Source of the DNA: Kaistella sp.
Lineage (GTDB): Bacteria > Bacteroidota > Bacteroidia > Flavobacteriales > Weeksellaceae
Direction: 5' to 3'
DNA length: 64,000 nucleotides
Assembly (NCBI GenBank): GCA_019459085.1
Contig: JAIBEW010000017.1
Coordinates: forward strand, 62,001-126,000
Part shown: one piece after another, positions 35,255 to 44,208 of the stretch
Layout of the letters: every line of letters starts with the position of its first letter
Position numbering within the stretch: the stretch's first letter is position 1
Notes under the pieces: generated by a model
Told to the model about the DNA's origin: nothing
Databases searched by the model: none
What the model saw: only the letters and a program-made list of their open reading frames with translations
Translations under genes and position numbers: made by a program

Positions 35255-38200
35255 TTATTTGCCAATATTGATGTGAATGTATGTTCTGATCTCCCATTCG
35301 TTACCGTTGGGAAAACCTATTGCTGTAGGGTCCGGAATCCAATTTCCGGCAGGGTCTATCGTTTGGGTAGGGCTGTATCTTGGCGAATACTGGTCAAGTG
35401 TTCTGTAAGTTCCTCTCACTCCGATTCTGGTACCCGGAAGAATCCACCAGTCCGGCTTACCAATTCCGAAAGATAAATCGCCCATAATCTGCATCGGGAA
35501 TGTCAGGTTGTAATCTCTGTGATAATCGTACGGTCCCCAATCGTTAAATTTAATTCCTGTAATAAATTTCATCTTTTTATAAATCGTCCTGAGGTCCAAT
35601 CCAAACCGCTCGATGGTTCGTGCATCACTGCCATTGGCCTGCGCTGTTCCTCCATAAAGATTGGCAATTACTCCCAGATCAGAATTTACTTTGGAAACAA
35701 TTCTGGCGTGTGCTTCCCAAAGATCTTTGGCTGGAGCTGCTCCAGGAAAAGCGAAGGTTGTTCTTCCGTCGGGCAAAATGCCAATGGCTGCATCCTGTGT
35801 GGTAGGCAAATGTCTGTACACCACACCTGTGCTGAATGCAAAGAGCGCATCTTCCGTTTGGTCGCTGTCCCAGCTGTGCATCCACGTTGCGGGTGTAGGA
35901 TCGTAGGTAAATAAAATTTCTCCGGCAGTTTGCTCACGGTTGGTTCTTACCACAAATGGGTCATCCAAAATATTTCTTGGCCTACCGGGAGCGGTTACTC
36001 CAAACGGAACCGGCCCCTCAATAGGTTTTTGCCAGAGAAAATTGGGTGCTACCTGAAGATTTCCGATGTTGAAGGTGAAACCGGATAAGACATTGTATTG
36101 GTTTCCGCTTCCGCTGTCTTTCAGTCTCCAGCCGGTGAAGGTTTGGGTATAATCTGCTCCGCCGTTGGCAACCAGACCCATTACTGCGCCCTGTGCATAC
36201 CAGTTGAAATTCCCGCCTGTATAGGTGAATTTTGCTTTGCCTCCCCAGTTGTCCTCTTCATTAATCTGATCCTGGTAAACATTGCCGTCTCTGTACAGCT
36301 GAAAATCTCTACCATTCAAAGGCTGACCGCCCCAAATCCCTCCCAGATCGAAAGCGAAGTCTCCTATTTTTCTTTGAATGGCCAGTGTTGCTCTTCTGGT
36401 TCTTGGTTGTGGGATGGCGAATGAACTTTCAGCGGTTCCTCTTTGGTCTAAATCTTCATGGAAGATTCCTGTAAGGCTGAATTTACCAACGTTTTTGGAA
36501 TATTTTATCAGGAAAGCCGGGTTTGCACCCCACCAAAGTTCGGGTCCAAAAGCCACTTTCAATCCGCTAATTGCTTTTTTTCCGGAAAATTCAAACCCGA
36601 AAGGAGCTTCTCCGTTATAGATATCCATATTGGGTCCGTAGTTGGCTTCCGGATACAATCCAAAAATATCGCCTTCATAACCCCAATGATAATGCCCTGT
36701 TCGGTAAAATCCGTGCAGATCGAAATATTTTTCATTCCAGTTATAACTTGCATTATACACCTGAATTCTGTTGCCATTCTGTATTTCGGTCATTCCGTCT
36801 TCGGTAAGGACTTCAACTTTTCTGCCTCTGTTTTCATAGAAAATCTGATCGATGGGATTTTCCGCCACATTTCCTAAAATATTAAAATTAACATTGGCTC
36901 TCATGTTGGCAGTAGGATTACCTTCAACACCGATATAGTAAGACTGCATATGGTCAAAACCCTGTCTTGTAGGGTAAGATCTGTAAGCCGGAGTTTCTTC
37001 TTTTGGTGTGGTAATCAAACTTCCCCCCGTATTGAATGTGGTAAATTCTGCACGAAGATTACTCAGTCTGATTTTGTCATTTTTTTCTGAAGTGAGTGCT
37101 GCTTTATCTCCTCTTGCCCGTAAATTGGCGTCGGCAATGTTAATTCCGTCAAAAAAGTTCTTAGCAGTTCCGGCGCCTTTAAATTGCGCATCTGTTTCAT
37201 AAGGGTTGAACTGATGTGCCTGTTTGAGGGCGTAATATGCAGAACGCGGATAAAGCTCATACAGTCCTTTGGCATCGGTTGGCCCTTTTGCCGCAATTCC
37301 GAACCATTCTTCGTTCATATTGTTTGAACCTTTCTCGAAATCTCTAATGTAACCGCCATTACTCCATGAAGCGTTTGTATCCTGAATCTCAAGATTTTCT
37401 GTCTGTTTGTATTTCCACCACCCATCGCTGAACTGAAAAGTAAAACCACCAATTGAGTTTCCCACTTTTCCCATGCCTGCGGCATTTTCATAGATTTCCT
37501 GCCAGTTTCCAAGCAGGTAATAGGCTTGCGCTTCCTGATCTTCCTTTTGGGTGATTTCATTGAAGGCATCTGCTCCAAATTCTGTAAACATCACCGGTTT
37601 TCCGTATTCGTTTTTCACCCGATGGAACAGATCGCCGAAGGATACACCCCTATATACATTGGTGCCAAAAATATCGATGTCTTTGCATTCTCTTGCGATG
37701 ATGTCGAGAAATACCAAATCTCCGTTGCACATGGCAATGGGATAATTCTGATCAACAGCTTTCATTTCGAGAGCCGCTTCATTGAAGAGTTTGTACATCG
37801 CCTCCGCTCTGTGCGTAGATTTTCTGTCTGCTACAGGAATATCTTCCGTTTCCGCTCCATCCCAAAAAAGCCCGTAGTTGTTCTCATTACCAAGCAGGTA
37901 CATCAGCAGCCCGGGTGTATTTTTGTATTGAGAAGTTAAATCCTTTACTTCCTTTAATAAAATTTCGCGGGTAGCAGGATCTGCGTAATCTGTATGAGCC
38001 ACCCATTTACCGTTGACGGTTAGCCCATATCTGCCGAATGTGTGATTCAGCATCGTGTAAATGCCATAATTCTGGTGGATGTAAGTAATCCACTTTTTAG
38101 GAATTCCGGTATAGACGCGAATAGCGTTTACGCCCATGTTCTTGAGCAGAGACATTTCACTGTCTAAGGCACTTTTGATGAATTCATCAGACTGCCGCCA

Positions 38201-38380
38201 AAGGGAATAATTGTAATTGGTTCCAACGGGGAAATAATCCCAGTTCATGCCGTTAATCATAAATGGTTCACCGTTTACCATGAGTTTATGCCCGGAATTA
38301 TCTTCGTAAATCTTCACCTGGTTGGTTTGTGCCCCAAAAAAAGCGAAAATGAAGAAGAAAAATAAAATCGATTTTCTCAT
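35255..38380 (-). CDS. Clan GH-A glycosidase fused to an outer-membrane beta-barrel
   Basis: 1041 residues. Signal peptide about 1-17. Residues about 22-400 form a TIM-barrel glycosidase resembling the GH2 catalytic domain: LMVNGEPFMINGMNWDYFP, then YLLGNENNYG (Glu166, acid/base) and PVMFTEFGAD (Glu267, nucleophile). From about 440 to the end the sequence turns into alternating aromatic/polar strands with tight turns (for example KVAFGPELWWGANPAFLIKYSKNVGKFSLTGIF, later RFGLDLRTIYKKMKFITGIKF) and finishes EIRTYIHINIGK, the pattern of an outer-membrane beta-barrel with a terminal strand. It is the first gene of the locus, where a SusC would be expected. Both halves are in one uninterrupted frame. 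Confidence 0.85.
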   Translation of the reverse strand: MRKSILFFFFIFAFFGAQTNQVKIYEDNSGHKLMVNGEPFMINGMNWDYFPVGTNYNYSLWRQSDEFIKSALDSEMSLLKNMGVNAIRVYTGIPKKWITYIHQNYGIYTMLNHTFGRYGLTVNGKWVAHTDYADPATREILLKEVKDLTSQYKNTPGLLMYLLGNENNYGLFWDGAETEDIPVADRKSTHRAEAMYKLFNEAALEMKAVDQNYPIAMCNGDLVFLDIIARECKDIDIFGTNVYRGVSFGDLFHRVKNEYGKPVMFTEFGADAFNEITQKEDQEAQAYYLLGNWQEIYENAAGMGKVGNSIGGFTFQFSDGWWKYKQTENLEIQDTNASWSNGGYIRDFEKGSNNMNEEWFGIAAKGPTDAKGLYELYPRSAYYALKQAHQFNPYETDAQFKGAGTAKNFFDGINIADANLRARGDKAALTSEKNDKIRLSNLRAEFTTFNTGGSLITTPKEETPAYRSYPTRQGFDHMQSYYIGVEGNPTANMRANVNFNILGNVAENPIDQIFYENRGRKVEVLTEDGMTEIQNGNRIQVYNASYNWNEKYFDLHGFYRTGHYHWGYEGDIFGLYPEANYGPNMDIYNGEAPFGFEFSGKKAISGLKVAFGPELWWGANPAFLIKYSKNVGKFSLTGIFHEDLDQRGTAESSFAIPQPRTRRATLAIQRKIGDFAFDLGGIWGGQPLNGRDFQLYRDGNVYQDQINEEDNWGGKAKFTYTGGNFNWYAQGAVMGLVANGGADYTQTFTGWRLKDSGSGNQYNVLSGFTFNIGNLQVAPNFLWQKPIEGPVPFGVTAPGRPRNILDDPFVVRTNREQTAGEILFTYDPTPATWMHSWDSDQTEDALFAFSTGVVYRHLPTTQDAAIGILPDGRTTFAFPGAAPAKDLWEAHARIVSKVNSDLGVIANLYGGTAQANGSDARTIERFGLDLRTIYKKMKFITGIKFNDWGPYDYHRDYNLTFPMQIMGDLSFGIGKPDWWILPGTRIGVRGTYRTLDQYSPRYSPTQTIDPAGNWIPDPTAIGFPNGNEWEIRTYIHINIGK

Positions 38381-38904
38381 TGCCTGGATTATTTAGTTTG
38401 AATGTTTGGTTAGTTTTAACGTAAGCTTTTTTACGCTTTTTAAATTTAAAAATTAAGACAAATACTCTACTCCATTTATATATATACATTATATATACAC
38501 CCAGATAAAAACATATAAATACTTCATTTACAAATATTTAAATTGTCACATTAGTTAAAAAAGCAAAAAAACGAAACTTGAAGCAACGGAGAATTTATCT
38601 GTTTTTCAACAGAAACAGGAGAAATTAGGTAAACGAGGCGTATCAGCATTAACCGAAAGCTAACGCTGTATAATAAAAGGGAAATCGTCGTAGAAAAATT
38701 TAACAGAATTCAGATCTGCTTAAGAACCCCCTGAAAAAACAACATTATTGATATTGTGGAGGACAGTCGTGGGAATATTCATCGAAATCAGATTTCAAAA
38801 AAGTGCATCTGAAATGATGAATCTAATATGTTCTTTTCAATTTCCTTCGCAATTATGGTAGTTTAATTAGTGTATAATATCAATAATTCGGTATTGGTGA
38901 TCAA
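38381..38904. other. 524-bp gene-free region upstream of the glucan locus
   Basis: No credible gene on either strand. It is very AT-rich near the locus. It holds an 11-bp-period tandem pair (38479-38499), an inverted pair CGTAA/TTACG (around 38420-38436), and a possible stem near 38650-38675 (CAGCATTAAC facing GCTAACGCTG, two mismatches). No perfect TAnnTTTG box is present on the minus strand, so the promoter may be regulator-dependent. Confidence 0.6.
38479..38499 (-). promoter_or_regulatory. Tandem 10-bp repeat, candidate operator of the glucan locus
   Basis: The plus strand has TATATATACA at 38479-38488 and again at 38490-38499, that is two direct copies spaced 11 bp centre to centre, one helical turn. 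They lie about 100 bp upstream of the first gene of the locus. Direct sites on one face of the helix fit binding by a HTH dimer, but the AT-richness makes chance possible. Confidence 0.35.
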
Positions 38905-39198
38905 CTACGTATACCAGCTGATAATAAGATCTCCATTAAAAAAAAGCAAAGTGCTGATCAGATTCATGATGACCAGATATGCACCAAATTTGTATTTTTT
39001 GAATAATATAAACAAGGAGAGCAACAGAAAAACCGGCAATGCTATAAAAAAAATCAGGCTGAAATTAATAAAAAATGAAAAGATGGCCTCTAAAACAGGC
39101 GGCGCACCGGTTTTGAAAAGCACGAACTGTATAATGATCCAACACAGCACCAGTAAGCTGGTGTAGAGAAAAATTTTAACTAATTTTAAATGGTCCAT
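38905..39198 (-). CDS. Small integral membrane protein, paralogue A
   Basis: 97 residues with three predicted membrane helices (about 8-28, 38-66 and 70-92). No known domain recognised. The C-terminal segment KFGAYLVIMNLISTLLFF lines up with KYAVGLFIINLCSCLMFF of the neighbouring gene, and both have a similar length and helix spacing, so the two are probably tandem duplicates. Function unknown. An overlapping plus-strand reading frame (38870-39166) has no support. Confidence 0.6.
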   Translation of the reverse strand: MDHLKLVKIFLYTSLLVLCWIIIQFVLFKTGAPPVLEAIFSFFINFSLIFFIALPVFLLLSLFILFKKYKFGAYLVIMNLISTLLFFNGDLIISWYT

Positions 39199-39262
39199 AA
39201 AATCTAATTTATATTACAGTTTTTGCCAAATTTTAGCCAGTCTAAGAAATATTAGAAAAAAC

Positions 39263-39544
39263 TTATGTCACAAAAAACATTAGACAACTACAAAGGTTTA
39301 TGATAAATAATCCTACTGCATATTTTTCTTTCGTAATCAGTATAATTATTGAATAAATAAAAAGTAAAGCAGGAATAATGATCATTGATAAAAAATTAAA
39401 ATTTCCTACAAATGAAATTATTTCAGTAATAATAGTATGGCTATATCCGGCGGCTGATAATCTAAAATATAATGCCTGAAAAACGATATTAGCAAAGACT
39501 AAAATACTTAGTACTAGAACAACTTTATTTAATTTGCCCATCAA
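39263..39544 (-). CDS. Small integral membrane protein, paralogue B
   Basis: 93 residues (92 if the second ATG is used) with three predicted membrane helices (about 6-26, 42-70 and 74-92). See paralogue A at 38905-39198 for the alignment. The gene ends with hydrophobic residues right at the stop (LMFFVT). The 64-bp gap between the two genes shows no terminator, so they may be co-transcribed. A terminator-like hairpin lies 60 bp upstream. Confidence 0.6.
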   Translation of the reverse strand: MMGKLNKVVLVLSILVFANIVFQALYFRLSAAGYSHTIITEIISFVGNFNFLSMIIIPALLFIYSIIILITKEKYAVGLFIINLCSCLMFFVT

Positions 39545-39603
39545 TATTTTTTAAAGTCATAAACTTACAAAAAACTTAACAGTTTTTGTTTGCGGTGCAG
39601 TTG

Positions 39604-39640
39604 AAAAAAAAATCCCTCTTCTTTCGAAAAGGGATTTTTT
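39604..39640 (-). terminator. Terminator after GLPGLI gene, copy 1 of a 35-bp repeat
   Basis: Nine A, then TCCCTCTT...AAAAGGGA and a T-run. The arms TCCCT/AGGGA plus A/T flanks form a stem with A- and T-runs on both sides. Bases 39604-39638 are identical to 40649-40683. It lies 41 bp after the GLPGLI stop. Confidence 0.7.
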
Positions 39641-39680
39641 AGCCAGTAAATATTGCCAAGTTTTATTAGCAATATCAAAC

Positions 39681-40469
39681 CTAATCTAAGAAATTGTTCA
39701 TACTCCTGTGCAATATATTTAAGCGTTCCCGGTCAGCTTGAGGAATTTTAAATTTTGTTTGACTTTCAAATACACCCACAGGATTTTCTAAAAAATGACT
39801 TCGGGCTTTGATGTATTTAGAATGAGTTGTCTGAGCAGAAAAATTAATAGGAATGAGAGGTTTAGCAGCCTTTTTTAGTTGTATTAATGTAAATGAGAAA
39901 TAGTTACTCTTATCCGACACTTCTAAAACCAGACCGGGTAATCCCTTGAAGACATAAGGACCTTCACTGAAAGGAATATCCCTTGCAAACCATGCAACAT
40001 ATTCCCTATTGTTATATTCCGTAGTTGCTTTATGACAAATATATCCACCCACTACCTTTGTTTCATTCAAAATCTTCCAGATCAGTTTTTCATGAAAAGG
40101 GTAACTGTATATGGTTTTAAGCATCTCATTATAAACGGTTACACTATCTCCCTTTTTAAAAACTTCCGGTTTAAATTTAGGAGTAGGGATTTTAGATAAA
40201 TCAATAATAGGTATACCTCCTTTAGCATTATTAAAGCTTTTATCAACTTCAGCCAATGAAAGTGAGTCATAAATAACTTTTTGAGAACTTTTAAATAAGG
40301 AATTCTTTCCTCCAATCAACAATGATACGACTTCCTCATTTACCGAGTGCTGATCTGTGGTGTCTTTTTGAAACTTAACCAAATATTTGCATTCGTAGTC
40401 AGATACCAGATTTTCCTGAGCATACATGAATGTTTGAATGAAAATACAAAAAAATATAAAAAATTTCAT
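39681..40469 (-). CDS. GLPGLI family protein
   Basis: 262 residues. Signal peptide about 1-17 (cut after MYA). The family-naming motif appears as KGLPGLVLEVSDKSNYFSF (about 178-196), preceded by the usual AWFARDIPFSEGPYVF. GLPGLI proteins are secreted or periplasmic proteins of Bacteroidota with no known activity. The segment EYVAWFARDIP is typical. The gene stands alone: terminator-like copies of one 35-bp sequence lie on both sides of it (39604-39638 and 40649-40683). Confidence 0.92.
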   Translation of the reverse strand: MKFFIFFCIFIQTFMYAQENLVSDYECKYLVKFQKDTTDQHSVNEEVVSLLIGGKNSLFKSSQKVIYDSLSLAEVDKSFNNAKGGIPIIDLSKIPTPKFKPEVFKKGDSVTVYNEMLKTIYSYPFHEKLIWKILNETKVVGGYICHKATTEYNNREYVAWFARDIPFSEGPYVFKGLPGLVLEVSDKSNYFSFTLIQLKKAAKPLIPINFSAQTTHSKYIKARSHFLENPVGVFESQTKFKIPQADRERLNILHRSMNNFLD

Positions 40470-40592
40470 AATTATGCCTGTAGGTTAAATAAAAAATTCA
40501 AGCCAATGCCTCTTTTTTATTCAAGGCATTCCGTAATCCTTATGCATCCGTAATCATATATTGTATTGCAGATTTTGCAAATTCATAACTTT

Positions 40593-40600
40593 CAAATTTA
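40593..40600 (-). promoter_or_regulatory. Possible -7 box for the GLPGLI gene
   Basis: The minus strand reads TAAATTTG, 123 bp before the GLPGLI ATG. No TTG lies at the expected -33 distance, and this 271-bp gap is AT-rich, so chance is possible. Confidence 0.3.
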
Positions 40601-40648
40601 AATTTATGTAAAATTTGAAAAGCAGTTAAATTTTCACATCAAAATTCC

Positions 40649-40683
40649 AAAAAAAAATCCCTCTTCTTTCGAAAAGGGATTTT
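40649..40683 (-). terminator. Terminator after rpsJ, copy 2 of a 35-bp repeat
   Basis: Same sequence and stem as the copy at 39604-39638. It lies 57 bp past the rpsJ stop and would end the rpsL-rpsG-fusA-rpsJ transcript, so that rpsJ is no longer read into rplC. Confidence 0.7.
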
Positions 40684-40740
40684 ATCATAGCAAAGTATTT
40701 TGAAACGGCTCTCAGGCTTCGCTCAGAGACCGTAAAATCA

Positions 40741-41046
40741 TCACACTTTAATTTCTACATCAACTCCAGACGGAAGCTCTAATTTCATTAGCGCATCAAC
40801 CGTTTTGGAAGAAGAAGAATAGATGTCCATCAATCGCTTGTGAGCAGAAAGCTGGAACTGTTCTCTTGCTTTTTTGTTTACGTGCGGAGATCTCAGTACT
40901 GTAAAGATTCTCTTGTTCGTTGGCAATGGGATTGGTCCGTTTACAACAGCGCCAGTCGCTTTTACCGTTCTTACGATTTTCTCAGCAGATTTGTCTACCA
41001 AATTGTAATCGTATGATTTTAATTTTATTCTGATTCTTTGTGACAT
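40741..41046 (-). CDS. rpsJ: Ribosomal protein uS10
   Basis: Small-subunit head protein, also the NusB partner in transcription antitermination in other bacteria. 101 residues: [25 protein letters not shown], then [28 protein letters not shown], and [13 protein letters not shown]. It is the last gene of the str group here, 18 bp after fusA. The gene that normally follows (rplC) is 23 kb away across the glucan locus. Confidence 0.98.
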   Translation of the reverse strand: MSQRIRIKLKSYDYNLVDKSAEKIVRTVKATGAVVNGPIPLPTNKRIFTVLRSPHVNKKAREQFQLSAHKRLMDIYSSSSKTVDALMKLELPSGVDVEIKV

Positions 41047-41064
41047 TTTAATACAATTTAAAGA

Positions 41065-43182
41065 TTAACCTTTTGCTTTGGCAATAATTGCTTCTGCAAC
41101 GTTTGTAGGAGCCGCCTCGTACTTCTCGAATTCCATTGAAGAAGTTGCTCTTCCGGAAGAAAGTGTTCTGAGCGTTGTTACATATCCAAACATTTCAGAA
41201 AGCGGAACGAATCCTTTAATTACTTTCGCATTGTTTCTATCATCCATACCATTTACAGTACCTCTTCTTTTGTTAAGGTCACCTACGATGTCTCCCATGT
41301 ATTCTTCTGGAGTTACCACTTCAATTTTCATGATTGGTTCCATGATTACTGGTTTTGCTTTTCTACCCGCTTCTTTGAATCCTAATTTCGCAGCCAATTC
41401 AAAAGAAAGGGCATCAGAATCTACCGGGTGGAAAGATCCGTCTTTCAACGTAACTTTAATACCTTCAACTTCGAAACCAGCCAAAGGACCGTTTTTCATT
41501 GCTGCTTTAAATCCTTTTTCAATAGAAGGAACAAATTCTTTTGGAACGTTTCCACCTTTGATTTCATTGATGAATTCTAAGCCTGGTTTATTGTCATCTG
41601 CAGGTTCTAATACAAATACAATATCTGCAAATTTACCACGACCACCTGATTGTTTTTTGTAAACTTCTCTGTGATTTGCCGCTAATGTAAGATTTTCTTT
41701 GTATTCTACCTGAGGTTCTCCCTGGTTTACTTCTACTTTGAATTCTCTTCTCATACGATCTACAAGAATGTCAAGGTGAAGTTCACCCATTCCGGAGATA
41801 ATCGTTTGACCAGAAGCTTCGTCTGTTTTAACCTGGAAAGTAGGATCTTCTTCAGCTAATTTAGCCAAAGCGTTCCCCATTTTATCCTGGTCGGCTTTTG
41901 TTTTAGGTTCTACCGCGATACCGATTACTGGATCCGGGAAAACCATCGATTCTAGAACGATTGGGTTTTTCTCATCACACATGGTATCACCAGTTTTGAT
42001 AGATTTGAAACCTACCGCCGCACCAATATCTCCTGCTTCAATATAATCTACAGGATTTTGCTTGTTAGCGTGCATCTGATAGATTCTTGAGATTCTTTCT
42101 TTATCTCCTGAACGGGTGTTCAAGATATAAGAACCTGCATCCAGTCTTCCAGAATATGCTCTGAAGAATGCTAATCTTCCTACGAAAGGATCGGTAGCAA
42201 TCTTAAATGCTAAAGCCGCGAAAGGCTCTTTTACATCTGGTTTTCTTGTAACCTCAAGATCTGTTCTTGGGTCTGTACCTTTGATATCATCTTTATCTAA
42301 TGGTGAAGGCAAATATTTACATACTGCATCCAACATGAACTGTACTCCCTTATTCTTAAATGAAGAACCACAAGTCATTGGGATAATAGATAAATCGATA
42401 GTCGCTTTTCTAAGAGCTTCATTAATTTCGTCTTCTGAAATTGAATCCGGATCTTCGAAGAATTTCTCCATCAAAGTATCATCATAATCAGCAACAGCTT
42501 CAACTAATTTTTCTCTGTATTCCAGAACTTCCGCTTTCATGTCTTCAGGAATTGGCACTACTTCGAAAGTAGCTCCTTGTCCTGCTTCGTCCCAAACGAT
42601 CGCTCTGTTTTTAATAAGGTCTACGACCCCTTTGAAATCTTCTTCAGCACCGATTGGTAAAACAATTGGAACTGCATTAGATCCTAACATTGTCTTAACC
42701 TGGTTTACCACGTTAAGGAAGTCAGCACCCTGACGGTCCATTTTGTTTACGAATCCCATTCTTGCTACTTTGTAGTTGTCGGCAAGTCTCCAGTTTGTTT
42801 CAGACTGAGGCTCTACTCCATCTACTGCAGAGAAAAGGAATACCAATCCATCCAATACTCTCAAAGAACGGTTTACTTCTACTGTGAAGTCAACGTGTCC
42901 AGGTGTATCAATAATGTTGAAATGGTAAGGTTTGCTTTCTGGTAATTTTTTACCTTGGTCTGTAGGGAAATTCCAAGAACAAGTAGTTGCAGCAGAAGTA
43001 ATGGTAATCCCTCTTTCTGCTTCCTGCTCCATCCAGTCCATTGTAGAAGCACCATCGTGAACTTCCCCAATTTTGTGATTAACCCCTGTATAGAATAAAA
43101 TTCTTTCTGTAGTCGTGGTTTTACCGGCATCAATGTGCGCAGCAATACCAATATTTCTTGTAAATTTAAGATCTCTACTCAT
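41065..43182 (-). CDS. fusA: Elongation factor G
   Basis: GTPase that moves tRNAs and mRNA through the ribosome. 705 residues. G1 loop [14 protein letters not shown]2 region [12 protein letters not shown]3 DTPGHVDF, G4 [10 protein letters not shown]. Domains IV and V contain [16 protein letters not shown] and [27 protein letters not shown]. Nothing suggests the paralogous EF-G2. It is 6 bp from rpsG and 18 bp from rpsJ. Confidence 0.98.
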   Translation of the reverse strand: MSRDLKFTRNIGIAAHIDAGKTTTTERILFYTGVNHKIGEVHDGASTMDWMEQEAERGITITSAATTCSWNFPTDQGKKLPESKPYHFNIIDTPGHVDFTVEVNRSLRVLDGLVFLFSAVDGVEPQSETNWRLADNYKVARMGFVNKMDRQGADFLNVVNQVKTMLGSNAVPIVLPIGAEEDFKGVVDLIKNRAIVWDEAGQGATFEVVPIPEDMKAEVLEYREKLVEAVADYDDTLMEKFFEDPDSISEDEINEALRKATIDLSIIPMTCGSSFKNKGVQFMLDAVCKYLPSPLDKDDIKGTDPRTDLEVTRKPDVKEPFAALAFKIATDPFVGRLAFFRAYSGRLDAGSYILNTRSGDKERISRIYQMHANKQNPVDYIEAGDIGAAVGFKSIKTGDTMCDEKNPIVLESMVFPDPVIGIAVEPKTKADQDKMGNALAKLAEEDPTFQVKTDEASGQTIISGMGELHLDILVDRMRREFKVEVNQGEPQVEYKENLTLAANHREVYKKQSGGRGKFADIVFVLEPADDNKPGLEFINEIKGGNVPKEFVPSIEKGFKAAMKNGPLAGFEVEGIKVTLKDGSFHPVDSDALSFELAAKLGFKEAGRKAKPVIMEPIMKIEVVTPEEYMGDIVGDLNKRRGTVNGMDDRNNAKVIKGFVPLSEMFGYVTTLRTLSSGRATSSMEFEKYEAAPTNVAEAIIAKAKG

Positions 43183-43188
43183 TACAGA

Positions 43189-43665
43189 TTAGAATTTAAA
43201 GTGTGAAAATGCTTTGTTTGCTTCAGCCATTCTATGAGTGTCTGTTTTCTTTTTGTAAGCAGCACCTTCTTCTTTTGCAGCAGCGATAACTTCAGTAGCC
43301 AATTTCTGAGCCATAGATTTATCGTTTCTTGCTGTTGAATACTTGATTAACCATTTCATTGCCATAGAAATTTTTCTGTCGGCTCTGATTGGCATTGGAA
43401 TTTGGAAGTTAGCACCACCGATTCTTCTTGAACGTACTTCTACGTGAGGCATAACGTTGGTTAAAGCATCTTTCCAGATTTCAAGGGCAGTTTTTTCGTT
43501 TTCTCCTTTTTTGCTTTCTACGATATCTAATGCATCATAGAATATTTTGAATGCGATAGACTTCTTACCGTCCATCATCAAATTGTTTACAAATCTTGTT
43601 ACCAGTTGATCATTAAATTTAGGATCGGGTAACAACGGTCTTTTTTTCGCTTTTGTCTTTCTCAT
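43189..43665 (-). CDS. rpsG: Ribosomal protein uS7
   Basis: Nucleates head assembly of the small subunit and lines the E site. 158 residues, starting [39 protein letters not shown], with the [21 protein letters not shown] hairpin and the [15 protein letters not shown] end. In E. coli S7 represses the str operon. The gaps are 25 bp to rpsL and 6 bp to fusA. Confidence 0.98.
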   Translation of the reverse strand: MRKTKAKKRPLLPDPKFNDQLVTRFVNNLMMDGKKSIAFKIFYDALDIVESKKGENEKTALEIWKDALTNVMPHVEVRSRRIGGANFQIPMPIRADRKISMAMKWLIKYSTARNDKSMAQKLATEVIAAAKEEGAAYKKKTDTHRMAEANKAFSHFKF

Positions 43666-43690
43666 TGTTTCGTGTCTTAATAATTAATGA

Positions 43691-44104
43691 TTACTTTTTC
43701 TTTCCTTTTGCAGGTGCTGCAGCGGCCTGACCTGGTTTTGGTCTTTTAGCTCCGTACTTTGATCTTCTTTGGGTTCTTCCGCTTACTCCAGCGGTATCCA
43801 AAGCTCCACGAACAATGTGATAACGTACTCCCGGTAGGTCTTTCACCCTTCCTCCGCGTACCAATACTATCGAGTGCTCTTGAAGATTATGACCTTCGCC
43901 CGGGATGTAGGCGTTGACTTCTTTACCGTTCGAAAGTCTTACCCTTGCAACTTTTCTAAGTGCAGAGTTCGGTTTCTTAGGAGTGGTAGTATATACTCTT
44001 GTACATACACCCCGTCTTTGTGGACATGAATCAAGGGCAGCCGATTTACTCTTCTTGGTAAGTGCGACTCTTCCTTTTCTAACTAATTGTTGAATAGTAG
44101 GCAT
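43691..44104 (-). CDS. rpsL: Ribosomal protein uS12
   Basis: Decoding-centre protein. 137 residues. The loop [18 protein letters not shown] keeps the Lys that mutates in streptomycin resistance, and the [13 protein letters not shown] loop is also wild type, so nothing predicts resistance. The last 12 residues ([11 protein letters not shown]) are an Ala/Lys extension. It is the first gene of the str group and has a well-formed promoter 25 bp upstream. Confidence 0.98.
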   Translation of the reverse strand: MPTIQQLVRKGRVALTKKSKSAALDSCPQRRGVCTRVYTTTPKKPNSALRKVARVRLSNGKEVNAYIPGEGHNLQEHSIVLVRGGRVKDLPGVRYHIVRGALDTAGVSGRTQRRSKYGAKRPKPGQAAAAPAKGKKK

Positions 44105-44128
44105 TTAATTGCTTTTTATTTTAGGGTG

Positions 44129-44158
44129 CAAAATTAAGAATATTTTCTTAACCTGCAA
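44129..44158 (-). promoter_or_regulatory. Promoter of rpsL-rpsG-fusA-rpsJ
   Basis: Minus strand: TTG at 44156-44158, exactly 19 bp, then TAATTTTG at 44129-44136, fitting TTG-N19-TAnnTTTG. The -7 box ends 24 bp before the rpsL ATG. Confidence 0.75.
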
Positions 44159-44208
44159 GTACAATTGTCTAATTTATAAGAATTTGTAACCAATCTTTAA
44201 TTTTAAAT

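Noticed and set aside
38870-39166. Plus-strand frame of 98 codons opposite paralogue A
   Set aside because: It is basic and low in hydrophobic order, with no motif. The minus-strand frame has three clear membrane helices and a related neighbour, so that one is preferred.
17395-40740. Inserted block as a transposon, prophage or integrative element
   Set aside because: No transposase, integrase, terminal inverted repeats or target duplications were seen at its borders. The 35-bp repeat lies at one side only.
41078-41662. Plus-strand frame of 194 codons opposite fusA
   Set aside because: It lies fully antisense to a conserved gene, shows no domain, and its residue pattern is what antisense of a coding strand gives. 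The same holds for the 175-codon frame at 57587-58114 opposite lptD and others.
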